Assembly (NCBI GenBank): GCA_036023115.1
Contig: JAYKKT010000089.1
Span: 21,509,001-21,573,000 of the forward strand
Reading direction: 5' to 3'
Length of the DNA: 64,000 nt
Source: Brasenia schreberi
Lineage: Eukaryota > Streptophyta > Magnoliopsida > Nymphaeales > Cabombaceae
Positions 36,326-45,419 of this stretch are shown here, in pieces. The position numbers were made by a program, and so were the translations under genes. The notes beneath the pieces are model-generated. The model did not search any database and was not told the origin of the DNA. It saw only the letters and a list, made by a program, of their open reading frames with translations. Every line of letters starts with the position of its first letter. The stretch's first letter is position 1.

Positions 36326-36370
36326 CGTTATTACAATCGGGGGGAGACGAAGCTCCTTTACTACAACCCC
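36326..36370 (-). promoter_or_regulatory. Conserved R module (type C copy)
   Basis: On the element strand: GGGGTTGTAGTAAAGGAGC, then CTTCGT, then CTCC and TTGTAATAACG. Two TTGTARTAA motifs flank a GGAG/CTCC dyad. The same module is found at 40982-41024 and 57862-57907. Candidate polyadenylation signal region. Confidence 0.4.
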
Positions 36371-36802
36371 GTATCAAAATTTAATTGAATATAAAGCAAG
36401 TTAATGTAATAGACCAAGTTTAGACACTTACAAATAGCTGGTCCATGTTCAACTTGCTTGCACGTGGGCTCACGGTTCACCTTGGGCAGCCAAGAGGGGG
36501 TTATCCTAGGGAGCTTTGAGGGAGGTTCTATGGGGCACGGTTAGGGCCTTAGGGGAACTAAGGTTCGGCCAAGACGGGGGCTGTGTAGGGTCTGTCCTAG
36601 GGTCTGTCCTAGGGTATAGGTCACGGCCAGGGTGCAGGTTAGGTCGGCAGGAGGGTGGACAGGGCGGCAGGGAGGCAGTCGGGTCGGCAGGGAGGCGTCT
36701 GGCGCCTGGCGCAGCAGACGAGCGCCTGGCGCTGGGCGCGCTGGGGCGCAGGGCACGCAGTAGCGCGGGACGGCTGCGGCACGGGGCGTGCAGGCGACAG
36801 AG

Positions 36803-36878
36803 GGGCGCGCGGCAGGAAGCAGGGCGCGCGGCAGCAGAAGGGGCGCGCGGCAGGACTCAGGGCGCGCGGCAGGCGCTG
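36803..36878. repeat. GC-rich 19-bp tandem repeat
   Basis: Four units beginning GGGCGCGCGGCAG at 36803, 36822, 36841 and 36860, an exact 19-bp period. It lies in a CpG-dense patch (about 36640-36895) unlike anything else in the window. Confidence 0.8.
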
Positions 36879-37892
36879 GTTGCTCACGGCCGGCCGGGGT
36901 GAAGTTTTTGGGGTTTGTTAGGGATGGTTTGAGGCGGTTGGGGTTAGGTTAGGTCTAGTTAGGGTTCAGTTAGGGTTAGGTTCAGTTAGGGTTAGGTAGG
37001 TTCGAACCTAGGCTAGGTTGGGGTTAGGTTTACCTCTTGGAGCCGGTCCTTCTTGGCTTGAGCCCACGTCTCCACGGTTGCAGCCACTTGGTTCAGCCCA
37101 CCTTGGTTGCAGCCCCTTGGTCTAGACCCACTTAGCCCACATGGCTTGAACCCACCTCACCCAATGAGCCCACATGGCTAGGTCTATCACTCCCTCTCTC
37201 TCCTCCCAAATATTTGCATGAACCCTTTACATGGACCCCCTCACCTCTATTTATAGAGATTTGAGGTGGGTCTTGGATTTGGGTTTGGGTTTGGGGTTTG
37301 GATCCATACCCAAATCCATACACTATTTGGATCTGGATATTGGATCTCGGATATTTTGAGATCTGTATCCGATCCAAACCCAATATTTTTATGGATACGG
37401 ATCTGGATATTTTGATCCAAATCCGATCCAATCCAAATCCAAACACTATTTGGATCGACCCAAACACTATTTGGATTGGCCCAAATCCAAACACTATTCA
37501 TTACATGGATTTGGATCTGGATATATATGGTCCAGATCCAAATCAAAATTTCTTCGGACAGTCCTTCTTGGCTTCTTGAGGCGAACGATCTGTGCGGGCA
37601 CTGGCTTCATCAGCGCTCCGTCTGGTGCTGGGTTTTCCCCAACTTTGTCGTTCGAACTCCGTTTCGCCGTTCTGGACTCCGTTGAGCTTTTCATCAAATG
37701 GGCTCTGCTTTCTTTTGTTTTTTTATCAGGGAGTGGCTTCTGAAGCTCTGGGCTTGAATCCTCTTCGGGCCTAGGGTCTTCTTTTGCCTTCTGTACCTGT
37801 TTTCACATTTCAAAACAGGTCATCGTTTTGGCTCAAATGAGCTTTTTGGTGTTTCGAGAGTTTTTGAAAAATAGAAGATTTGGGGTGTTTAC

Positions 37893-39040
37893 GTAGACGC
37901 AAAAGTGGATCGACCAGACTCAGATGAATGCGCTAGATCTTTCGAAAAGGTAAGGGTACATACCTCCTTTCCTTTCCCACTGCTACTGGCGTGCTTGGGA
38001 AAGGGTTCTTTAAAGATTGCTTGAGTTGGCTCACGTTCCGTAGTGACCTGGAGCTGGCCCACCGCTATCAAGTTCTCAATTTTGTTTAAAAGGGAGAAAC
38101 AATGCTTTGTATCATGGCCTTTGAGCCGATGATACTTACAAAAGCGGTTTAAATATCCCCCTTTGGAAGTGACTCCCTCAAGGATTTTGGGGAGTTCAAT
38201 CATGTCCTGGGCAAGTAGGAGGTCTAGGACCTCCGACACAGGATGCCCTAACGGAGTGTACTCCCGTTTTTCAATAGGTTTTTGGAAGTTTCTCTCCCTT
38301 TTATTTTCTGATTTTTCAAAATTTTTCAACGTGCTTGCCGGACCTGGATCCACCTGGACATTGGCGATTTTATGGGGCTTTGCCCCTTTGTCCATCGTGG
38401 GTAGTCTATAAGTGATGGGCTTGTCCAAGCGGGTTTTTGAAATGACACTTCCTTTCCATAAGTGATCGTATATCCCTTTTTCCAAATTGGTTTCGAAAAG
38501 GGATGCTTTTTTTATCAACTTATGGAAAGTTGAGATTTCGTGAAGCGAGAGAAGGGTCTTTAGCTCACTTTTAAAATTATCCAGGATGAGCATGACTGCG
38601 CATCCTTCGGATATTGGCTCTCGCACTTGCCCTAATAGGGACCTCCATCGAATAATGAAGGCATGCACGTCTTCGTTCATGCCTTACTTTGTATCCCTTA
38701 AAGTGTTTAAAGTCGGCGTGACTTCTACCTTATGTGCAAATCTTTGCATAAAGCAGTTTGCTAACTCTTCAAAAGTAGCGAACTGGCTTAGATCCTAGGA
38801 AGCCATCCATTTGGCAACTGTGCCTTTAAGGGATAGAGGGAACCAATACACCCATTTCATCGAGTCCTTTTTCTTCTTATAGGCTCGACATGAGAAAAGT
38901 TGCAAGTGAGACCTAGGGTCTCCCATGCCATCATACCGATGGAAGTTCGGTATTTCATCGTCACTGTCTGTTTCATAATCCATGGGTACGAAATCAAACA
39001 GGGCGTAACTCCTTTTCTCTTTGTTTTGTCATTTCAGCAG
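37893..39040 (-). pseudogene. gag of element II, second part
   Basis: Continuation of the gag that begins at 54007, separated from it by element I. Contains MDYETDSDDEIPNFHRYDGM, the capsid-like block, FCKYHRLKGHDTKHC knuckle (about 38100-38150) and the basic tail KHASSSGKGKEVCTLTFSK. Stops: one near 39020 (in KGQNKEK); TAG at 38795-38797 (Tyr codon); TAA at 38684-38686, the same site and change as in element I (43093-43095). The protein breaks off at 37893 where the type-C LTR enters. Confidence 0.85.
39036..39040. repeat. Target-site duplication of element I, left copy (AGCAG)
   Basis: AGCAG immediately before the 5' LTR; matched exactly at 53700-53704. Confidence 0.95.
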
Positions 39041-40220
39041 TGTAAACACCCCGAAATCCCACGAATTTCTTAAACAAACCTTGTTTTGTAAAAGCAGCCC
39101 CAAAGGGCCATTTTTGAGTCTGGAAACCCAGGAGCCTTCCAAACAACCCTGTATATATATTTTAAACTTCATATTTCAAAAATATATAATATAGCTTTTG
39201 AAAACCTTTTTAAAACATGTTTTGAAACCCCGAAGTGGCTTGGCCCGATCAAGACAGGACTAGGAGAGCTAAAAAGAGCCCGGAACCGGAGCACACGTCG
39301 AGCCCGGCACAACAACTCTTGTATCTGATTCACACCCCCAGGATCTCGAACGTCCAAGACCCTATTCTTATCAAAATAACATTTGAAATCATCTCCAGAA
39401 GGCAGAAACGGAGGCGGACGACCATGTTGGCGAAGACCCAACGCAGACGGAGTACTGATGCTGTCAGGCCCCGCACGAATCGTCTGTTTCGAACCCAGCT
39501 CGAAGGAGTCAGAGTTCAGTTTGGATTGGATCTGGACCATATATATCCAAATCCCAATCCAAACCCATATGTGGACTTGGATTTGGATTTGGATCCAGAG
39601 ATCCAATCCAATATCCATATCCATGGCCCACATCACCTTCTCATAAATGGAGGTGGGGCCCACTCGAAATTCATGTGGGATCATGGGCATGAGAGAGAGT
39701 GGGGATGGAAAATATCAAGAGGGTTGTAATTAAGCTTGACTTGTGTGTCAAGTTTGGGGTTAATCATGTGGGTTAGCCTAATTGAGTGGGTTTAAGCTTG
39801 TAATTAGCCAAAACCTAACCTAGGGCTGCACCAACATGATATGGTTAAAGTCTATGGGCCATGCAAAGGGAGCTCCTTCACCTAAACCTAACCCAAAACA
39901 CCTAATCCAAGCCTATCCCCCTAATCCACCCCTAATCTGAGCCTAATCACCTAACCCACTTCCCTAATCCCGGCCTAATCCCAACGTAATCACCTAACCC
40001 ACTTCCCTAATCCTTCCCTAAACCTAGGTTAATTTCCCTAATCCTAGCCTAAACCTAGCCTAATCACCTAACCTAGCTCACTAAACCTCACCCTAAAACC
40101 CAACCACCAAACCTAGCCCTAAACCCCTAAACCACCCCTAGCCCACCTTATCTACATACCACCCTACCTAAACCACCTAACCACTACCCCAAACCCAGCC
40201 CTAACCGACCTACCCATCCC

Positions 40221-40228
40221 TATTTAAA
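40221..40228 (+). promoter_or_regulatory. TATA-like box, 5' LTR of element I
   Basis: TATTTAAA, followed by CCCCCCCCCTTGGGGGCGGG. It is in the same place relative to the C run as TATAAAA in element III. The 3' LTR copy is at 51512-51519. Confidence 0.55.
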
Positions 40229-40981
40229 CCCCCCCCCTTGGGGGCGGGTTTTCCTAGCTAGTGGCTTCACCAAGTCCAGCCGGGTCCCTTCCTTCCCCAA
40301 GTCCAGCCGAGTTCCACCTGCTCCACCTACACCGCCACCTGCTCTCCATCCCACCACCATCTCCTAGTCAGACACCACCACCATCTCCCAGCCGGACGCC
40401 ACCACTTGCTCTCCATCCCAACCACCCGGCTTCTCTCTTCCATCCACTGCCTCTCCCCATTCGGTAAGTACCCCCCAACGCTACCAAACTCCTTCTCTAC
40501 TCCCTCTCCATTCCTAGCCACCCACCATATCATCATCTCACCTACACATCAGCCCTTTGCTGCCACCATTATCCCTTAGCCGAACCTAGCACAACCTAAA
40601 CTACCGGCCACTACCTAACCATCCCATCTACATCCGGCTACCCTATAAGACTCCCATTCGGCCTTCCCTTAAATCCCCTTTAGGTCCATACTCCCCAATA
40701 CTCTAGACTCTCCTAGTGACCCTACACACTTACTTGGCCCAGCCCTTTAATCGCCCACATCAAGGCGACACCCATTTGCAGTCGGCCACCTTCGAGGCGC
40801 CTATCCCGCGCCCCACTTGAAGCCGGCCAGCACCCTTTATCATCCACCCTCGCGGAGCTCCCGTTTGCAGCCCAAGGCGAAGGCCAAGCCCACGCTCAAG
40901 CAAGGCCTCTACGGACCAGCTACTCGTAAGTGCCTAAACTCGGTCTTTAGTTGTATACTTGCTTGAGATTCAATTTGATAC

Positions 40982-41024
40982 GGGGTTGTAATAACGGAGC
41001 ATAGTCTCCCCCGCTTGTAATAAC
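40982..41024 (+). promoter_or_regulatory. Conserved R module, type A copy
   Basis: GGGGTTGTAATAACGGAGC, CATAGT, CTCC and CTTGTAATAACG: two TTGTAATAA motifs around a GGAG/CTCC dyad. It is one of the few stretches shared by LTR types A, B and C. Possibly the RNA 3'-end signal. Confidence 0.45.
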
Positions 41025-41168
41025 GTGGCTTGGCACACCCACACACGTGCACTCTCTTAGTTGTGCACGATTTTGAACACACACGGGCCTAATCAGCCCC
41101 TAATACATAAGTATATATATATACTTTCATTTTCGAAGGGTTTTGCTTAAGTTGGGTGCGTTGTCTTT

Positions 41169-41690
41169 CAATTCAAGCACTCACACACATTGAGCTTTCG
41201 CTCTTATTTGAAAGACCCAAGTAAGGGCCGACCTATACTATTTGGGTTTCATTTCATGTCGTGTGAGTAAGTCTTTCAATTCAAGCACTTTCACACACAT
41301 TGAGCCTTCGCTCTTATTTGAAAGACCCAAGTAAGGGCCGACCTATACTATTTGGGTTTAATTTCATGTCGTGTGAGTAAGTCTTTCAATTCAAGCACTC
41401 TCACACACATTGAGCCTTCGCTCTTATTCCCAAGACCTTAGTAAAGGCCTTATTGCAATTATATTTGGGTTTCATTTATGTTGTGTGTGTAGTACTTCAA
41501 TTCAAGCACTCTCACACACATTGAGCCTTCGCTCTTACTCCCAAGACCTTAGTCAAGGCCATACTGCAATTTATATTTGGGTTTAATTTCATGTCGTGTG
41601 CGTAAGTCTTTCAATTCAAGCACGCACCCACATTGAGCCTTCGCTCTTATTTGCAAGACCCGAGTAAGGGCTCATATACATATTATATAT
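41169..41690 (+). repeat. 108-114 bp tandem repeat, 5' LTR of element I
   Basis: Units start with CAATTCAAGCA at 41169, 41277, 41387, 41498 and 41612. Each has GAGC(C/T)TTCGCTC, a 4-bp dyad, and two types of middle segment. First ATGs of the leader occur here (41256). Confidence 0.85.
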
Positions 41691-42081
41691 ACATATCTCC
41701 CTTCGGCATTTATATTTCAAGTCATTTCCCTTCGGTTATTTCCCTTCGGTTATTTCCCTTCACTTATTTCCCTTCAGTATTGTCTTTACATTTCGGGTTT
41801 TCCCTTTGGAGTAGCGTGAGGTTGCATTGCATCTACGCCATACCACGAGGTAGGACGCATATTGCATCAAAGCAAGCCCCGCTCGAATTCGCCCACGTAG
41901 TGGAGTGTTCATAACACACAAACTAGGTGGCCCGAAAAGGGATAAAAGAAAAGACTTAGGCACGTGCAAATCCACGTGATCTAAAACATGCAATCGCATT
42001 TTAAAGACCCGAAATAGACACCTCGAACCGCTTCGTAGGCTTTCTCTCCAAAAAACTCGATTTTTGCAAAGCGTACATACT

Positions 42082-42109
42082 GACCCTTGCACATCGTTGC
42101 AAGAAGGTC
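42082..42109 (+). other. U5 bulged hairpin, element I
   Basis: GACC + CTTGCA, loop CATCGT, TGCAAG + AA + GGTC. The pairing positions differ in sequence from the V and B copies but all pair. Confidence 0.55.
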
Positions 42110-42174
42110 TGTGACGACAAGAGCTTACTTGCTCACAGTCGCCATGTTTAGAAGTCAGTGTTAAATATATCTTC

Positions 42175-42194
42175 GCTAGCTTAAGTAAGCTAGC
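42175..42194 (+). other. U5 palindrome followed by PBS-like decamer, element I
   Basis: GCTAGCTTAAGTAAGCTAGC, 9-bp arms around AG, then TGGCACGCCC at 42195-42204, 94 nt before the real PBS. Confidence 0.6.
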
Positions 42195-42298
42195 TGGCAC
42201 GCCCTGTTGGCATACATAGGCCTTAGACACACGAGAGGATCCGCTCCAAGCCCTGAAAAAGGCAGAAGGGGCGGGGATTTTCGCGCGTCTACAGAGAT

Positions 42299-42316
42299 TG
42301 GCACGCCCGGTGGGAC
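42299..42316 (+). other. Primer-binding site, element I
   Basis: TGGCACGCCCGGTGGGAC, five bases after the LTR. Begins with TGG as expected for pairing with a tRNA 3' CCA. Confidence 0.85.
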
Positions 42317-42435
42317 GTGAGCCTTTCAAAAATTGAGTTTGTAAATAGAAGTCTTGCGAAAATTTTGTAAAAAGGTGTCGTTTTAACTTGTTTTCTTTGC
42401 TTGTACTTAGGATATTTTGAAAAAGCTTGAAAAGC

Positions 42436-45306
42436 ATGTCAAAATCCAATCCAAGTGAAGTGTCGAGCCAAGGCTCATGCGCATCAAGTTCTCACTCTAG
42501 GAGGATTTTCAAAAACAAAATAAAACTAGATGAAATCGAGGACTTGAGAAGGGAGTTTGAGGCCAAAATCGATGCTCTCAGCCAAGAGGCTGAAGTAGGC
42601 GATTCATGTTCATCGAACGGTGAACAAAGGCCTAAAAAGAAATCTGAAAAACCTCGCAAGCAAAAAGAGGCCTCCGTAATGGAAGGCAACCAATACCACG
42701 AGTCCTTCACACAAAAGGACCGTAAAGCCCTACAGCAGTTGCTAAAAGGGCAAAATAAAGAGAAAAGAAGCTACGCCCTGTCTGATTTCCTTCCTATGGA
42801 TTACGAAACAGACAGTGACGATGAAATACCGAACTTCCATCGGTATGATGGCATGGGAGACCCTAGGTCTCACTTACAGCTTTTCTCGCATCGAGCCCAT
42901 AAGAAGAAAAAGGACTCGATGAAATGGGTGTATTGGTTCCCTTTATCCCTTAAAGGCACAGCTGCCAAATGGCTGGCTTCCTACGACTTAAGCCAGTTCG
43001 CTACTTTTGAAGAGTTAGCGAACTGCTTCATGCAAAGATTTGCACACAACGTAGAAGTCACGCCGACTCTGAATACCTTAAGGGATACAAAGTAAGGCAT
43101 GAACGAAGACGTACATGCCTTCATTATAAGATGGAGGTCGCTTTTGGGCCAAGTGCGAGAGCCCATATCCGAAGGATGCGCAGTAATGCTCATCCTGGAT
43201 AATTTTAAAAGCGAGTTAAAAACCCTTCTCTCGCTCCATGAGATTTCAACTTTCCATAAGTTGATCAAAAAGGCCTCCCTTTTCGAAACCAACTTGCGAA
43301 AAGGGACATACGATCACTTGTGGAAAGGAAGTGCCGTTCCGAAAGCCTGTTTGGAAAAGCCCATCGCATATGGGCTGCCCACGACGGACAAAGGGGCAAA
43401 GCCCCATAAAATCGCCAATGTCCGGGTAGATCCAGGCATGGCGGGCACTTCCAAAAATTTTTAAAAATTAGAAAATAAGAGGGAACGCAATTTTCAAAAA
43501 CCGGTTGAAAAATGGGAGTATACTCCGCTAGGGCAACCTGTGTCGGAGGTCCTAGACCTCTTACTTGCCCAGGGCATGATAGAACTCCCTGAAATCCCCG
43601 AAGGAGTCACTTCCAAAGGGGGGTATTTAAACCGATTTTGTAAGTATCATCGGCTCAAAGGCCATGATACCAAACGCTGCTTCTCTCTTTTAAATAAAAT
43701 TGAGAACTTGATAGCAGAAGGCCGGCTCCTGGTCACTGCGGAACCTGAGCCACCTCAAGCTATCTTCAAGGAACCCTTTCCCAAACACGCCAGTGGCAGT
43801 GGGAAAGGAAAGGAGGTATGTACCCTCACCATTTCCAAGGAACTAGCGCAAAAGCCAGAACCTGGTCGACCTACTTGTGCGCCCATCCTTGTACTATACA
43901 AGAGGCCCGCCCAAGTCGTCATTCGGGGACCACCAAAAGTGGAAACCCCGGTAAAACCAGTTTTGAAAATCTAAGGTTCTCCTCAGCTCATCCTTAGAGC
44001 CAAGTTTAGCGCGAACCCTAGGCTGGTCGTGGGGGAAGTCACTAGATCCGGGAGGATCTATCAACCCCCGCACCTTCAAGGTGCTCAAAAGGTGGTCAGT
44101 ATGCCTGGCCCCTCAAAACCATGTATCCCTAGTGGTCTGCCAAAAGCAGATAAGGACAAAGTCATCCTAAATCCTTATGATTTTGAAAACCACCTTTCAA
44201 AGATTCCTATTCACATGTCTATCCTAGAGCTTATAAAAACCTCGCCTAGGCATAGACTTGTATTAGAGAAAATTCTAGAAAGGGCCAAGGATGATTCGAA
44301 CATAAGTCCGGAATCCTTGTCTGCCCAAGTGGCTTTATTAGGAGCAAAATCGCCCATCACTTTTTCGAAAGATGATGTAGATAGACCCTACGAAACCCAT
44401 AACCAGGCCCTGCATATCGAGGTGGTTCTAAACAACCACCCTCTAGACAGGTGCCTAGTCGATGGTGGAGGAGGGCTCAACATCCTTCCACTTCATGTGG
44501 CGTACAAAATCGGAGTCACCTTGACTTCAGTGAACCCAAGCCCCATCGTTATCACTGGATACGATGGGAATGCATCTAGACCTTTAGGATCCATCGAACT
44601 CCCAATGGAAACGGGAGGGATCGAACACACGGGGGTGTTCCATGTCTTGGACATCCACCCCCATTATAACCTGTTGCTGGGAAGGCCCTGGATACACAGT
44701 TTGTGCGCTGTGCCATCCACCTTCCACAGGTGTGTTAAGATCCCTTTTAGGGACCAGGTCGTAGTGATCCTATGTGAGAGTCACCCACAGCTTCAGGGGA
44801 TCATAAACTCCCCTTGTTTATCAAGCTCCCAGGCCCATGAGGCTAACCTGGGGCAAATTATGGTTGAGCCACCTCGGCTCGTGTTGAACAACCCTAGGAA
44901 GGTTGTATGTGTGAAGGGGCCGCCCAAAGCAGGCCCCCTCCCGACTTTAATCCTCTTAGGAAAACCCAAGCGTTCCCTATTTCCAAAACCCCTGGACAAG
45001 AGGCCATACGAGCCTAATATGGACGATAGCATGTTTCAGGACCACGACTTGTATCCCATCTTTTCAAAAAACAAAAAGTCGTGGAACATGTTATTGAACA
45101 TGGGCTACACGCCCTACAAGAGTCTAGGGGCACAAAACCAGGGTCTCCTAGAGCCCATCCTTCCTAGGGCCAACCCAAGCCGATATGGGATCGGCTATTC
45201 TCCCCGAATACCGCCGGAGCCACCCCCTGTGACCACCTGGGTCAAGGGTGCCCCGGAGCCTGTCTTAGAAGAGACCTATGGTTTAGATCTCCTATTCCGA
45301 GTCTAA
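42436..45306 (+). pseudogene. gag-protease of element I, three nonsense codons
   Basis: Single frame of 957 codons from the ATG at 42436. Residues 1-110: Ser/Lys-rich N terminus with a charged helical stretch. About 120-300: capsid-like Gag domain (GDPRSHLQLFS, KWVYWFPLSLKG, FEELANCFMQRF, REPISEGCAVMLIL). From residue 402: knuckle CKYHRLKGHDTKRC. Residue 676: Asp of the protease motif VDGGGGLNILP, where the usual D-S/T-G is D-G-G; the same form in V suggests it is the family norm. Tail to LLFRV. Stops: TAA 43093-43095 (Gln codon in III), TAA 43462-43464 (Glu codon in II), TAA 43972-43974 (Gln codon in V). Downstream pol is in another frame after a 113-bp gap, so it needs separate expression or splicing. 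Confidence 0.9.
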
Positions 45307-45419
45307 CCCGTAGTGTTTTCCCTTTGTAGGTATGACGGAAGATCCCTTTTCTAAAAATACCAAAAACATTTGAAAAACTTAAAATCAAAAAAATCGAAAA
45401 ACAAGAAAAACCAAAAACA
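45307..45419 (+). other. gag-pro/pol spacer of element I
   Basis: A-rich spacer with GTTTTCCCTTTGTAG (ending 45329), conserved in V and IV, resembling a splice acceptor. It separates two frames (gag-pro frame 1, pol frame 3). A similar gag-pro/RT intron is known in Ogre elements of the Tat lineage; use here is inference. Confidence 0.4.

Larger units (their letters stand above)
35657..37892 (-). repeat. LTR (type C), minus strand, U5 end truncated
   Basis: LTR start is the complement of 37878-37892 (GTAAACACCCCAAAT, with the first T lost), inserted directly after GCGTCTAC of the gag of II. It runs to about 35657, where it meets pol of II without the terminal TGTAGACG, so the insertion was followed by deletion of LTR end, gag tail and protease (about 1.5 kb compared with element I). 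Features: GGATC/GATCC-rich U3 (37250-37550), TATA-like TATAAATA on the minus strand near 37247-37254, a GC-rich 19-bp repeat (36803-36878), a GTAAGTG donor-like site (complement of 36426-36432), the R module (36326-36370), tandem repeats (35885-36190) and the 14-bp minisatellite. Confidence 0.75.
39041..42293 (+). repeat. 5' LTR of element I (type A)
   Basis: 3253 bp, TGTAAACACCCC...GATTTTCGCGCGTCTACA. U3: GGAT-rich hairpin block (39380-39700) and CCTAA-rich block (39860-40140). Then TATA 40221-40228, ATG-free leader 40229-41255, donor-like GTAAGTG at 40926, R module 40982-41024, five tandem repeats 41169-41690, 14-bp minisatellite 41715-41785, U5 hairpin 42082-42109, palindrome 42175-42194. 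Compared with the 3' LTR it lacks 56 bp after AGCCCAC at about 40148, a deletion between 7-bp direct repeats. Confidence 0.92.
40926..42410 (+). other. Putative leader intron, element I
   Basis: Donor-like CTACTC|GTAAGTG at 40926 and acceptor-like TTTTCTTTGCTTGTACTTAG ending at 42410. Removal would join an ATG-free exon to the 25 nt before the gag ATG. The GTAAGTG is invariant in LTR types A, C and II. Function is inferred. Confidence 0.4.

Noticed and set aside
36516..36921. Arg/Gly/Ala-rich 128-codon frame in the GC-rich patch
   Set aside because: It follows from the 19-bp GC-rich repeat and is open in several frames on both strands; no family recognised.
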